Program-made: the position numbers and the translations under genes
Shown: positions 8,816-17,576 of the stretch, piece by piece
Layout: every line of letters starts with the position of its first letter
How positions within the stretch are numbered: position 1 is the first letter of the stretch
Assembly: GCA_022548915.1 (NCBI GenBank)
Contig: JAKZES010000005.1
Location: 116,545 to 180,544, forward strand
Length of the DNA: 64,000 nt
Reading direction: 5' to 3'
From: Verrucomicrobiaceae bacterium E54
GTDB taxonomy: Bacteria; Verrucomicrobiota; Verrucomicrobiia; Verrucomicrobiales; Akkermansiaceae
Notes under the pieces: generated by a model
Database searches by the model: none
What the model saw: the letters and a program-made list of their open reading frames with translations, nothing else
What the model was told of the DNA's origin: nothing

Positions 8816-9847
8816 ATGGCTCAACCATCCGGACCTCCCGATCTCCCGCCCTACCGCTCGGCTTCTCCCAGACCACAGATGCCTCAGCTTCCGAAACTCC
8901 CGTTTTCGCCGAAGTTCCTCCTCTTCGTACCGGTCGTGCTCGTGCTGATCATCGGCGTTTACACCTCGTTTTACACGGTTGAAGCCGAGGAAGCGGGAGT
9001 CGTGCTCCGGTTTGGTGGCTACCACTCGACCGAGGAACCCGGGCTGCGATTCAAGATCCCCTTCGGCATCGACCAGGTCCACAAGGTGCCGGTCGAACGC
9101 CTGATGACCCAGGAATTCGGCTTCGGCACTCCGGGTGCCACGAATCGCAGCCAATTTCGTGAACAAACCAACGAGCAAGAGGCGGAAAAACAGATGGTCA
9201 CCGGCGACCTCAACGCCGCTTTGATCGAATGGGCCGTTCAATACTACATCCGCGACCCGCAGGATTATCTTTTCAACGTCCGCAATCCGGATGAAACCCT
9301 GCGCAACGCCTCGGAGTCGGTGATGCGGGAAGCGGTCGGCGACCGCACGGTTGACGAGGTGATCACCTTCGGTCGCCAGGCCATCGAGGCCGAATCGCTG
9401 CTCAAGCTCCAGGCTCTGGTGGACAAGTATGAAATGGGCCTCCAGATCGACCAGGTCCAGCTCAAGAACGTCAATCCGCCCCGGCCGGTCCAGTCTTCCT
9501 TCAACGAGGTCAACAACGCCCAGCAGGAGAAGGAGGAATCGATCAACAAGGCCAACGGCGAATACAACCGGGAGGTGCCGAAGGCGCGAGGCGAGGCCCA
9601 GCGAAGAATCAGTGACGCCGAAGGTTACGCCGTCCAGCGGGTCAACGAGGCCGAGGGCGACGCCGCCAAATTCAACGCGCTCTACACTGAATTCACGAAA
9701 GCACCCGAAATCACAAAGCGCCGGCTCTACCTGGAGACCATGACCAAGGTGGTTCCGGTGATGGGAAGGAAAATCATCCTCGACGAGGAAGCCGACCAGT
9801 TCCTTCCGCTTCTCAACCTTGACTCCCGCACTCCCCTTTCACAATGA
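8816..9847 (+). CDS. hflK: HflK, SPFH/band-7 subunit of the FtsH-associated membrane complex
   Basis: Forms with HflC the large periplasmic cage around the FtsH protease and modulates membrane-protein turnover. The 343-residue protein has a Pro-rich N-terminus, one membrane segment at about 38-56, then the band-7 domain and a coiled region (NNAQQEKEESINKANGEYN) with charged/Ala-rich repeats, as in HflK. The C-terminal RRLYLETMTKVVP motif is typical. It overlaps hflC by ATGA, so translation is coupled. The start ATG at 8816 has no clear Shine-Dalgarno sequence. Confidence 0.93.
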   Translation: MAQPSGPPDLPPYRSASPRPQMPQLPKLPFSPKFLLFVPVVLVLIIGVYTSFYTVEAEEAGVVLRFGGYHSTEEPGLRFKIPFGIDQVHKVPVERLMTQEFGFGTPGATNRSQFREQTNEQEAEKQMVTGDLNAALIEWAVQYYIRDPQDYLFNVRNPDETLRNASESVMREAVGDRTVDEVITFGRQAIEAESLLKLQALVDKYEMGLQIDQVQLKNVNPPRPVQSSFNEVNNAQQEKEESINKANGEYNREVPKARGEAQRRISDAEGYAVQRVNEAEGDAAKFNALYTEFTKAPEITKRRLYLETMTKVVPVMGRKIILDEEADQFLPLLNLDSRTPLSQ

Positions 9848-10866
9848 GCGACCCCACCTCCACCAAAAAGGCCGCCACCGGCTGCCTCACCGCCATCCTC
9901 GTCCTCTTGGGTGTCGTGCTTCTGGCCGCGGCGGCTTACCGTGTCAATGAGACCGAACAGGCCATCATCACGCAGTTCGGCAAACCGGTCGGTGAACCGG
10001 TCACCGAGGCCGGCCTGCACTTCAAGATGCCCTTCATCCAGAAGGTCAACATGATTGAGAAGCGGATTCTCGAATGGGATGGCGAGCCGACCGAAATGCC
10101 GACCAAAAGCAAAACCTACATCCTCGTCGACACTTTCGGCCGCTGGCGTGTCTCCGACCCTCTGGCCTTCTTCAAAAGTCTGCGGACCGAGCGCCGCGCC
10201 CAGTCGAGGATCAGCACCATCATCGGCTCGGAGACCCGCAGTGCCGTCGCCGACAATGAACTGATCGAGGTCGTGCGCACCACCAAGAACCGTGAGGTCC
10301 TGATCGACGAGGAACTCGCTGAAGCGGATCGCTCCGGCAAGATCGGGGCCCTCAAGCCGATCGAGAAGGGGCGGTCGGCACTCGAAGAGCGCATCCTCAG
10401 CCAGGCCGCACCAAAGCTCGCCGACGTCGGGATCGAGTTGCTCGATGTGCGCTTCAAGCGGATCAACTACAACCCCTCGGTGCAGACCCGAATCTTCGAC
10501 CGCATGATTTCCGAGCGCCAGCAGATCGCCGAACGCTTCCGCTCGGAGGGTCAGGGTGAGGCCGCCAAGATCATCGGTAACATGGAGCGCGACTTGCGAG
10601 GCATCGAGTCCGACGCCTACCGCAAGATCGAGACCATTCGCGGCGAGGCCGACGCCAAGGCCACTGCGATCTACGCCGAATCCTACAATCAGACGCCTGA
10701 AGCGGCGGAGCTCTACAATTTCGTCCGCACGCTCCAAGTCTACGAAGAGGTCATGGATAAGGACACCACGCTGATCCTCAGCACGGACAGCGACTTGTTC
10801 CGGTTGTTGAAGGACGCCGACCACAAGCAGAAGGCTGCGCCGTCAGCGCCCGCTGCAGGACCCTGA
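9844..10866 (+). CDS. hflC: HflC, SPFH/band-7 partner of HflK
   Basis: The 340-residue partner of HflK. It has one N-terminal membrane segment (about 16-34), then NETEQAIITQFGKPVG, the standard HflC entry to the band-7 domain, and the coiled region with RSEGQGEAAKIIGNMERD. The C-terminal part contains LQVYEEVMDKDTTLILSTDS, again typical. Its ATG overlaps the hflK stop (ATGA). A TCACGGA/TCCGTGA inverted repeat lies at 10908-10935, about 40 bp after the stop; it lacks a T-tract, so it is at best a weak terminator. Confidence 0.93.
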   Translation: MSDPTSTKKAATGCLTAILVLLGVVLLAAAAYRVNETEQAIITQFGKPVGEPVTEAGLHFKMPFIQKVNMIEKRILEWDGEPTEMPTKSKTYILVDTFGRWRVSDPLAFFKSLRTERRAQSRISTIIGSETRSAVADNELIEVVRTTKNREVLIDEELAEADRSGKIGALKPIEKGRSALEERILSQAAPKLADVGIELLDVRFKRINYNPSVQTRIFDRMISERQQIAERFRSEGQGEAAKIIGNMERDLRGIESDAYRKIETIRGEADAKATAIYAESYNQTPEAAELYNFVRTLQVYEEVMDKDTTLILSTDSDLFRLLKDADHKQKAAPSAPAAGP

Positions 10867-10948
10867 TCCAGCGGCTTCGACCGTTCCAACGCGCCGAGAT
10901 CGGGGAGTCACGGACCGCCCGCACAGGTTCCGTGATCGCGTGATAGGC

Positions 10949-10974
10949 TGATGATCAATCTAGGTTGATTATCA
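10949..10974. promoter_or_regulatory. Inverted repeat upstream of the PEP-CTERM gene
   Basis: TGATGATCAA (10949-10958) and TTGATTATCA (10965-10974) form a 10-bp inverted repeat with one mismatch around a 6-nt centre. It lies 24 bp upstream of the ATG of the exported protein, in the most A+T-rich stretch of the gap. It could be an operator or a leader hairpin; neither is proven. Confidence 0.4.
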
Positions 10975-10998
10975 TGCCCGTTAACCCCAGATCTCCCG

Positions 10999-11808
10999 AT
11001 GCGTTCCCCTAGCCGCCTCGGGGCGTGCCCCCGCCCCCTTGTCCCTCTGACGATCCTTGCCATCTTGTGCGGTTCGTTCCTGCCATCGTCGTTTGCTCAG
11101 ACGATCACCGGATCCATTGAAGCCATCGAGCACCCCTCCTACGCGGGCATCGCCTCCAACTTCCGGATCTCGAACGCCCGGGTGGACGGTGAGACGATCT
11201 ACGACGGAGAGATTCTGATCTTCTGCGCGGACCTCGATGCGATCTCGCTGGACGAGGATCTGTCCTCCTACCCCCACGAGCTGTCTTCCACGAATTCACC
11301 TCTCGTGTTGGGTGCCATCGAAAACTTCGACATCTGGGACCGCTACTCCAAGACCCAAGACGAGGCTTACGCGATGGCGATGCTCCATTGGTTCGTCGAC
11401 CATCACTACGAAAGCGCGTTTCTCAACGGCGACGAAACCAGCCAGTATGCCTTCCAGAACGTCGTGTGGGAGATCTTCGGCGACGGTGGCACGGCCAACG
11501 GCCTCAACTTCAACACCGGCAACATCGATCGCTCGAAGTTCAGTCCCTACGGGCGGAAAGAAGCACCCGAACTCTGGGCCGCCATGAACGCCATGCTCGA
11601 CACGATCGAGAACTCCGGCGTGGATGCCAGCTACTCTCCCAAGTACCAGCTGCTCGGGATCGAGGACGTCCGGCCCGACCACCAGGACTACCTCGCGCTC
11701 GCAGCGACCTTGGACCCGATGGCGATCCCCGAACCCGGCGTTCCCTCGCTCCTCGGTGTCGCCGGTCTGTTTCTGGCTTGCCGCCGCTCCCGGTCCGGGC
11801 GGGGCTGA
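10999..11808 (+). CDS. Exported PEP-CTERM protein resembling thioester-domain adhesins
   Basis: A 269-residue secreted protein. Residues 1-33 are a signal peptide. The C-terminus carries a PEP-CTERM-type sorting signal: PEP at 244-246, a hydrophobic stretch (SLLGVAGLFLA), then Arg-rich CRRSRSGRG. Between them, FCADLDA (Cys76) and YAFQNVVWEIFGDG (Gln153) resemble the Cys and Gln blocks of thioester domains, in which an internal Cys-Gln bond gives covalent surface attachment. This assignment is by motif only. Expected fate: export, recognition by an exosortase and retention at the cell surface or matrix. No exosortase is in the window. It is preceded by a 10-bp inverted repeat. Confidence 0.75.
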   Translation: MRSPSRLGACPRPLVPLTILAILCGSFLPSSFAQTITGSIEAIEHPSYAGIASNFRISNARVDGETIYDGEILIFCADLDAISLDEDLSSYPHELSSTNSPLVLGAIENFDIWDRYSKTQDEAYAMAMLHWFVDHHYESAFLNGDETSQYAFQNVVWEIFGDGGTANGLNFNTGNIDRSKFSPYGRKEAPELWAAMNAMLDTIENSGVDASYSPKYQLLGIEDVRPDHQDYLALAATLDPMAIPEPGVPSLLGVAGLFLACRRSRSGRG

Positions 11809-11812
11809 TCGC

Positions 11813-12778
11813 TTACGGCAGGTAGCCGAGCCACTGGCGGCCGAGCAGCAGCACGATCGGCATCGTGAGCATGCTCACCACCGTCGTCGCCACCACGATC
11901 TCGACCGCCACCCCCGGGCGACCGCCGTAGAGCTTGGCCAGGAGGATGGGCGTCACCGCGGCCGGCATCGAGGCCTGCACGATGAGCACCTGCTCCAGCG
12001 GCTGGGGTGCCGGAAGGAACCGGGCCGCACTCAGGATAACCGCGGGTACGATGGCGAGACGGACCACAATCCCACCCAGGCTCGCCCGCAGGGTCGGGCG
12101 CTCCTTCCCAATCAGGTCCATCACCACCGCCCCGGTGACGAAGATCGCCACCGGAAACGCGCCACTGCCCAGCCAGCGCATCGTCGTCCGCAACACGCCC
12201 GGCTCGGCCACCTCGCTGCCAGCCGGGACCCGCATGCCGTCCCAGCCCGTGGCCACCAGAATCAAGCCGAAGACCACCGCCACCACCGGTCCATTGACCA
12301 GGCGCCGCCACGGGACCTGACGCTGGCCCGAGATCAGCATCACCCCCACCGACCAGATCGCCAACTCGACCCCGAGGTTGTGAACGAAGAGCATCGCGAT
12401 CGCTCCCGTGCCGACCCACATCTGCTCGACCACCGGAATCGCCGTGTAGCCGAAATTCTGCACCCCGGCGGACAGCGCGAAGGTCCGCTTGCCCGTGCCC
12501 CGCTCGTAGCGCAGCAGACCCGCCGCCACCCAGGCGATGCCGAAACCCGCCACCGTCAGGGAGAATCCGGTGCCGATCCCCCATGCCACCGCCGACACGT
12601 CGCGCACGCTCTCGCTGCCGAGGATCTTGTCGATGATGAAACACGGATAGAGCACGTGAAACACGAGATGCAGGATGCCGTCGTCGTGCTCGCGCCGGGT
12701 CATGCCGACCCGCCGCAGGATCGCGCCGAGCAGCATCAGCAGATACACCGGCAACACCTGCCGCAGGACCTCGAGCAT
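11813..12778 (-). CDS. AEC family transporter (auxin efflux carrier fold)
   Basis: A 321-residue inner-membrane protein of the AEC/BART superfamily with about ten hydrophobic segments. It starts MLEVLRQVLPVYLLMLLGAI and contains the family segment AGVQNFGYTAIPVVE around the half-way crossover, plus the C-terminal VQASMPAAVTPILLAKLYG block, which is characteristic. Bacterial members export small organic acids such as malate or malonate; the substrate is unknown. The ATG at 12776-12778 is preferred over an in-frame start at 12823, whose extra 15 residues are not hydrophobic and not family-like. It ends 4 bp from the convergent PEP-CTERM gene. Confidence 0.85.
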   Translation of the reverse strand: MLEVLRQVLPVYLLMLLGAILRRVGMTRREHDDGILHLVFHVLYPCFIIDKILGSESVRDVSAVAWGIGTGFSLTVAGFGIAWVAAGLLRYERGTGKRTFALSAGVQNFGYTAIPVVEQMWVGTGAIAMLFVHNLGVELAIWSVGVMLISGQRQVPWRRLVNGPVVAVVFGLILVATGWDGMRVPAGSEVAEPGVLRTTMRWLGSGAFPVAIFVTGAVVMDLIGKERPTLRASLGGIVVRLAIVPAVILSAARFLPAPQPLEQVLIVQASMPAAVTPILLAKLYGGRPGVAVEIVVATTVVSMLTMPIVLLLGRQWLGYLP

Positions 12779-12879
12779 CGTCTCCACCGGCGCCAGACTC
12801 ACCTCCCCGGCACCAACCCGCAAGCGCCGCGTGGATTTCCCCCTTGGACAATCGCGCGCTCTTCGCCTAGCTCCGCGAC

Positions 12880-13653
12880 GTGTCCGAACCCGTCCCCGTC
12901 GAGGAATTCAGCCGTGTCGAGTCGATCTTCGTCCGGCACCGCAACGTGCTCGCCGTCCGCGCCCAGCTCACGCCGATCTACACCGACTACTACCTGCACC
13001 TCATGCAGCACGAGCTGAAGCAGCCGCCCGATCTGGACGGCATGCTCAAGGACCTGCTCGCCGGGCTGATGCTCCACTGCGTCGCCCGGCCGTGGGCCGA
13101 GACCATCGCTTGGACTGTCAACCTCCGCGCCCCGCGGGTGAACCTCTTTGCCACCGGGAGCTCGCTGGAGGAAACCATCACTGGACGCCTCTTCACCGAG
13201 GATGTCCGCGAGCCGGACCGGAATTTCTTCTACTCCCAGACCCTCACCCAGCCCGGGACCGAGCCCCGGACTTCGACTTTACAGGTCGATGGCGCGGACC
13301 CGCTCTTCTGGGTCGAGCAGTACTACATGCAATCCGAGCAGCGCCCGGCGAAGCTGTTCCGACTCCCCGACGAGACCTTCGTCCTGATCGCCGCCCAGCC
13401 CGACTACGATGAGGAATGGTTCGAAGCGCTGGACGCGGCGCAGGTCGCCACGCTCGAGTCCGACGAGGAAACCAAGCTGCTGGAGACCCGGAAGTTCCGC
13501 TTCGGCTGCGGGTGTGATCTGGAGAAGATCCTGCCGGTCCTCGGCGGCTGGCGGAAGCGTCCGGCGGATCTTTTTGGCGAGGAGGACAAGATCGTTGTCC
13601 AATGCCCCCGCTGCGCCGCACGCTATCTGGTAACGCGCGACATGCTTCTCTAG
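12880..13653 (+). CDS. hslO: Hsp33 redox-regulated chaperone
   Basis: Cytoplasmic holdase activated by oxidation of a C-terminal zinc centre. The 257-residue protein carries the four zinc cysteines in the Hsp33 pattern CGC (Cys210, Cys212) and CPRC (Cys242, Cys245), 29 residues apart, after an N-terminal domain with the family segments NLFATGSS and QYYMQSEQRPAKLF. It is somewhat shorter than the usual 290 residues. The start is a GTG at 12880. Its stop TAG (13651-13653) lies inside TCTAGA, the outer end of the first family A palindromic element. Confidence 0.88.
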   Translation: MSEPVPVEEFSRVESIFVRHRNVLAVRAQLTPIYTDYYLHLMQHELKQPPDLDGMLKDLLAGLMLHCVARPWAETIAWTVNLRAPRVNLFATGSSLEETITGRLFTEDVREPDRNFFYSQTLTQPGTEPRTSTLQVDGADPLFWVEQYYMQSEQRPAKLFRLPDETFVLIAAQPDYDEEWFEALDAAQVATLESDEETKLLETRKFRFGCGCDLEKILPVLGGWRKRPADLFGEEDKIVVQCPRCAARYLVTRDMLL

Positions 13654-13763
13654 ACTGCGGCGCTTCAGCGCCGCTTTCCCCAGGTCGATTCATCGACCGC
13701 GACCCGGCCCGGGCCGTGTTGAAGCCCGCCCCGCAAAGCGGCGCTGAAGCGCCGCAGTCTAGA
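13649..13763. repeat. Family A palindromic (REP-like) element, copy 1
   Basis: A 115-bp element with perfect 29-bp terminal inverted repeats (outer ends TCTAGACTGCGGCGCTT). Each arm is itself a hairpin, GCGGCGC-TTCA-GCGCCGC, and the interior has GGTCGAT-TC-ATCGACC and a palindromic GC block. It overlaps the last codon of hslO on the left and the last codon of the RAYT gene on the right, because TCTAGA supplies TAG on both strands. A second copy lies on the other side of the RAYT gene. Confidence 0.92.
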
Positions 13764-14352
13764 CCAATCCCCGTCTCCGACACTCCTCCGACAGCTTCGC
13801 ATCCGCCCCGAGCACCTCGAAATCGTCGTCCACGTTCAATCGGTCGATCTTGAACCCATAGATCGTCGCCACCTGGCTTCGACTCGCGTTCCGCTCGAAC
13901 CAGCCGGCCGAGCACCACGGATAAAGATCCGGCCGCGCGACCAGCCCGTGCCTCACCGGGTTCCGGTGAACGTAGGAAAGGCGGGCGAGATAGGACGTCG
14001 GAATCGTCAGCAGGGTGTCCCGGAAATTGTGCCACACCTTGCATCCACGCATTCCGTCGCGGCGATTTACCCAGCAGGCGCTGCGGCCATGCAGCACCCG
14101 TAGCCACGACCCGAGTGGCTTGCTGTCGTCATCCGACTTCGCCACGAAATGGTAATGATTCGAAAACACCGCCCACGCTTCGAGGTGCCAGCCCGCGTCG
14201 TCGGCCAAAGCCAGCAGTTCGCGCGTCAGGTATGCCAATCGCGGACGCGAGCCGAAGCGATGCTTCCGGAGATAGGTCCCTGCCGTCACGAAATACGTGC
14301 CCGCGCGCCATTTCCAGTGCGGCGGCGCATGAGGCCAGCAAATCGTCGACAT
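13759..14352 (-). CDS. REP-associated tyrosine transposase (RAYT, Y1/HUH family)
   Basis: A 197-residue single-strand transposase-like protein. It has the HUH core in FSNHYHFVAK (about 106) and a Tyr-bearing helix SYLARLSYVHRNPVRHGLV, which is characteristic of the Y1/RAYT family. It is bracketed by two nearly identical 115-bp palindromic elements, the arrangement known for RAYT genes and their cognate REP sequences. RAYTs cleave and join REP single strands; most are domesticated, with one copy per genome and no self-transposition. Its stop codon is inside the left element. The ATG is at 14350-14352, followed upstream by a short A+T-rich stretch and then the second element. Confidence 0.9.
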   Translation of the reverse strand: MSTICWPHAPPHWKWRAGTYFVTAGTYLRKHRFGSRPRLAYLTRELLALADDAGWHLEAWAVFSNHYHFVAKSDDDSKPLGSWLRVLHGRSACWVNRRDGMRGCKVWHNFRDTLLTIPTSYLARLSYVHRNPVRHGLVARPDLYPWCSAGWFERNASRSQVATIYGFKIDRLNVDDDFEVLGADAKLSEECRRRGLV

Positions 14353-14406
14353 GGTGTGTTTATGAACACTTTTTCAATCCGCCCTGTCAAGTCCGTGATC
14401 GAACCC

Positions 14407-14521
14407 TTTAGACTGCGGCGCTTCAGCGCCGCTTTCCCCAGGTCGATTCATCGACCGCGATCCGGCCCGAGCCGTGCTCAAGCCCGCCTCACAAAGCGGC
14501 GCTGAAGCGCCGCAGTCTAGA
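14407..14521. repeat. Family A palindromic (REP-like) element, copy 2
   Basis: A 115-bp copy of the element at 13649-13763 in the same orientation, with one mismatch in the outer left end (TTTAGA instead of TCTAGA) and a handful of changes in the interior. The 7-bp arm hairpins are intact. It ends 11 bp before the fructosamine kinase start codon, so it lies in that gene's 5' region. Confidence 0.92.
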
Positions 14522-14532
14522 GAATCACCCCG

Positions 14533-15360
14533 ATGACGGACCTCACAGCCATCGCGAAACGACTTCCCTCGGCACCATCCGGCGCTCCGCGACCGGTCGG
14601 TGGCGGCTGCATCCACAGCAGCTACGTCTGGGGCGATTGCTTCCTCAAGACCAACGACCTCTCGCAGTCCGACAATTTCGCCACGGAGGCCGCCGGCCTG
14701 GAAGCCATTGCCGCCACCGGCGCCATCCGGGTGCCCGAGGTCATCGTTCATGGCATTGAAGGCGAGACCGCCTTCCTGATCCTCGAGCGACTCAAGCTCG
14801 TGTCGAGTGGCGACGAGGCGGCTCTTGGCGAGCAGCTCGCCATCCTCCACAGCCACACCGCCGGGGCCTTCGGCTTCGATTGCGACAATTTCATCGGCGC
14901 GACCCCGCAGCCGAATCCCCGGACCACCTCGTGGGTCGAGTTTTTCACCGAACATCGCATCCGCCACCTGCTGCGCCTGCTCGGAGACCGGGGCCTGCGC
15001 TTTGCCGGATCGGATGACTTTCTCCGGCGACTGCCGGACCTCCTGCCGCCGGATCCCCCCGCCTCGCTCATCCACGGCGACCTGTGGGCGGGCAACAAGG
15101 CCTTCCTGCCCGACGGCACCCCTGTCCTCTTCGACCCGGCGGCTCACCATGCCGATCCGGAATGCGATCTCGCCATGACCGGGCTTTTCGGCGGATTCTC
15201 CGCCCGCTTCCACGATGCCTATCGCTCCGTCCACCCCGCTCCGGCGGACGAGCATGACCGCCATGAAATCTACCGCCTCTACCACCTGCTCAACCACGCC
15301 CTGCTCTTCGGCGGCAGCTACATCGATCAGGCGGGCGCTGTCATTAGCCGCTTTGCTTAG
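14533..15360 (+). CDS. Fructosamine kinase family protein
   Basis: A 275-residue kinase of the fructosamine/ketosamine-3-kinase family, which phosphorylates sugar adducts on lysines so that they decay (protein deglycation) or acts on related small ketosamines. It shows the nucleotide region GGGCIHSSYVW, the catalytic-loop equivalent HGDLWAGN (181-188) and the metal-binding FDPA (Asp201), followed by ECDLAM, all in the expected order. The length fits the family (about 290). The start ATG lies immediately after the second family A element. The next gene begins inside its 3' end. Confidence 0.9.
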   Translation: MTDLTAIAKRLPSAPSGAPRPVGGGCIHSSYVWGDCFLKTNDLSQSDNFATEAAGLEAIAATGAIRVPEVIVHGIEGETAFLILERLKLVSSGDEAALGEQLAILHSHTAGAFGFDCDNFIGATPQPNPRTTSWVEFFTEHRIRHLLRLLGDRGLRFAGSDDFLRRLPDLLPPDPPASLIHGDLWAGNKAFLPDGTPVLFDPAAHHADPECDLAMTGLFGGFSARFHDAYRSVHPAPADEHDRHEIYRLYHLLNHALLFGGSYIDQAGAVISRFA

Positions 15361-16030
15361 CCTCGTCGCCTGCACGACCGATCCCCTCGCCATCCCCGGC
15401 CCGGCGCGCTCGGTGACGCGGGATCAGGCGATCGCCACCGCCTACACCTACACCCAGGTCCGGTGGATGCCGGAGGAGCGCCACGTGCTTCATGGAAAGG
15501 ATGAAGACGGCATCCTTGTGCACACCCCCGACACCGGGCTCGAGGCGCATGGCTTTTCCAACGGCTGGTGGACGCCGGGCACCGAGGCCAAGGGCGTGCC
15601 CTACCAGTGGGGCGGGTTTGACACGCCGCGGCAGTTCCTCGCCTCCATCCAGCGCGGGGAGGTTGCCGGCGACATTTCGACGGCCGCCAAGCGCCCCTTG
15701 AGCGATGCGGGCACCAGCGCCCACGCCGCCGGCATCGACTGCTCCGGCTTCGTCTCCCGCTGCTGGCGTCTCGACCGCTCCGTTTCCACCGCCGAGCTGC
15801 CATCAATTTGCATCCCGCTCAAGAGCTGGAGCCACCTGCAGGCCGGCGACATCCTGCTGAACGACCGGCACGTCCTTCTCTTCAAGGACTGGGACACGGA
15901 CGGTGGGTCGATTCTGGCCTATGAAGCCGGTCCGTTTCCCGTGTGGAGGGTCAATGCCGCCTCCATCCCGGTCGCCAAGCTGCATCGCGAGGGCTACCGC
16001 GCCTGGCGCTACCGGGGGATGCGCGACTAG
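15263..16030 (+). CDS. NlpC/P60-like cysteine hydrolase, probable lipoprotein
   Basis: Likely a cell-wall or peptide hydrolase anchored to a membrane. With the start used here (255 residues), a signal sequence RRALSLAALLSLVAC ends in a lipobox (LVAC, Cys37). The NlpC/P60-like Cys is in GIDCSGFVSRCW (Cys160) and the candidate His in LLNDRHVLLF (His203), preceded by the usual AGDIL. The start is uncertain: ATG at 15254 or 15263, or a non-ATG codon nearer the signal peptide, would all fit; any of these overlaps the 3' end of the fructosamine kinase gene. The stop TAG shares CTAG with the convergent membrane-protein gene. Confidence 0.72.
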   Translation: MKSTASTTCSTTPCSSAAATSIRRALSLAALLSLVACTTDPLAIPGPARSVTRDQAIATAYTYTQVRWMPEERHVLHGKDEDGILVHTPDTGLEAHGFSNGWWTPGTEAKGVPYQWGGFDTPRQFLASIQRGEVAGDISTAAKRPLSDAGTSAHAAGIDCSGFVSRCWRLDRSVSTAELPSICIPLKSWSHLQAGDILLNDRHVLLFKDWDTDGGSILAYEAGPFPVWRVNAASIPVAKLHREGYRAWRYRGMRD

Positions 16031-16689
16031 ATCCAGCCCATCTCTTCCCGCCGCTCGCGGTAGATGATTCCGAGTGACCGCCCGTTGGTGAGTAGCACAT
16101 ACATCGCCACCAGGGATCTCACCACCGTCCCGATGATCGGGATGCCCTCGAAAAGCTCCCCGATGAATCGCTCGCTCAGGTAGAGCAGGCAGATCAGGAA
16201 CACGGCGAGCCAGTAGATCCCACCGGCGCGCACGATGGCAGGCAGGACGATGTGCGGGCTCAGAGCACCGGCGTGGCCGAGAACCGCCACCGCCATCATC
16301 GCCATCGGAAAATACACGGCACCGAGCCCCAGCAATCCGAACAGCATCTCCGGATTGGCGTCCTCGCCGACGATGATCGCGTAGGCCAGCACCGGACCGA
16401 AGGACACCAGGCCCACCAGCCAGACCTTCAGCATGGGCAGGATCATGTCGTCCATCACTCCCGCCACCGTCGGGAAATCGGGAGCCTCATCCGAGCCGGT
16501 CGCCGTGGTCTGGATGATCTCGAAGTACATCGCGCTGATGTAGGCCGTGACCAGCAGGGCCGCGAGCCAGCCGACCACCGGCGCGGCGGCGGCCCATTCC
16601 ACGACCACGAACAGCGCCGCTCCGATGAAGAAGATGTACTTGCCTCCGCCGCGCAGCGGATAGCCGAAGATGTCCCCAACCAGTCCCAT
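16027..16689 (-). CDS. Multi-pass membrane protein of unknown function
   Basis: A 220-residue protein with about five or six hydrophobic segments, for example [18 protein letters not shown] near the start and [14 protein letters not shown] near residue 160, and a basic C-terminus ([13 protein letters not shown]). No family was recognised with confidence; the overall look is of DUF4013/YIP1-like proteins. The ATG at 16687-16689 is chosen because the in-frame extension upstream runs antisense into the SDR gene and is not hydrophobic. It is divergent from the SDR gene with a 97-bp gap. Confidence 0.65.
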   Translation of the reverse strand: MGLVGDIFGYPLRGGGKYIFFIGAALFVVVEWAAAAPVVGWLAALLVTAYISAMYFEIIQTTATGSDEAPDFPTVAGVMDDMILPMLKVWLVGLVSFGPVLAYAIIVGEDANPEMLFGLLGLGAVYFPMAMMAVAVLGHAGALSPHIVLPAIVRAGGIYWLAVFLICLLYLSERFIGELFEGIPIIGTVVRSLVAMYVLLTNGRSLGIIYRERREEMGWI

Positions 16690-16786
16690 CGGGGGATTTG
16701 AGCCTCCGACAGCGCCATCAGGCAAGTCCCACGAACAGCCACGCATTCCCCTTGCCGTCGCTGCCCCACCTGTCGAACCTTGCGGC

Positions 16787-17575
16787 ATGCCAAGCAGCAC
16801 ATTTCTCAAGGAACAGTTCGGATTACAGGGCAAGACGGCCGTGATCATCGGAGGCACGGGCGAACTCTGCGGCACGATGGCCGAAGGCCTCGCCCGCGCC
16901 GGGGCCGAGGTGGTTCTCGTCGGTCGCATCCGCGAAAAGGGCGAACTCAAGCTCAAGAAGATCGCCGAGCACGGCGGCAAGGGCTACTTCGTCGCAGCCG
17001 ACGTGACCAAGCGCGAGTCGCTCCAGAGCCTCCTCGACGAGGTCATCAAAACCTCTGGCAAGGTGGACATTCTGGTCAACGGGGCCGGCATCAACGCTCC
17101 CACCCCCTTCCTCGAGATCGAGGAAGAGGAGTTCAAGCGCATCATCGACACCAATCTCACCGCCGTCTTCCGCACCTGCCAGGTCTTCGGCGAATACTTC
17201 ATCAACGAAGGCATCCCTGCCTCGATCATCAATCTCGGCTCGATGTCCGGCCTGGTGCCCCTTTCCCGCGTCTTCACCTACTCGGCCACCAAGGCCGCCG
17301 TCCACAACCTCTCGAAGAACCTCGCCCGCGAGTGGGCCGAAAACTCGATCCGGGTCAACACCCTGGTGCCCGGCTTCTTCCCGGCCGAGCAGAACCGCAA
17401 GGTCCTCGATGAAAGCCGGGTGCTCGACATCCTCCGCCAGACCCCGATGAGCCGCTTCGGCAATCCCGAGGACCTGATCGGCGCGACCCTGCTGCTGGCC
17501 TCGAACCGGGCCGGGGCCTTCATCACCGGCTCCGAGATCGTCATCGACGGTGGCTTCAACGCGATGAAGATCTGA
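16787..17575 (+). CDS. SDR family oxidoreductase (mannonate oxidoreductase-like)
   Basis: A 262-residue classical short-chain dehydrogenase. It has the cofactor motif GGTGELCG (22-29), NGAG (98-101), the catalytic Ser152 in NLGSMSG and YSATK (Tyr165, Lys169), and the C-terminal [12 protein letters not shown]. The sequence is close to the branch annotated as D-mannonate oxidoreductase/gluconate 5-dehydrogenase, which would suit a genome that also has uxaE in this window, but substrate specificity cannot be read from the motifs. The start at 16787 avoids an in-frame extension into the divergent gene. Its stop codon is followed after one base by a family B palindromic element. Confidence 0.85.
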   Translation: MPSSTFLKEQFGLQGKTAVIIGGTGELCGTMAEGLARAGAEVVLVGRIREKGELKLKKIAEHGGKGYFVAADVTKRESLQSLLDEVIKTSGKVDILVNGAGINAPTPFLEIEEEEFKRIIDTNLTAVFRTCQVFGEYFINEGIPASIINLGSMSGLVPLSRVFTYSATKAAVHNLSKNLAREWAENSIRVNTLVPGFFPAEQNRKVLDESRVLDILRQTPMSRFGNPEDLIGATLLLASNRAGAFITGSEIVIDGGFNAMKI

Positions 17576-17576
17576 T

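Noticed and set aside
13649..14521. A CRISPR array near the repeated elements
   Set aside because: Only two copies, 758 bp apart, self-palindromic and around a transposase; no regular spacers and no cas genes.
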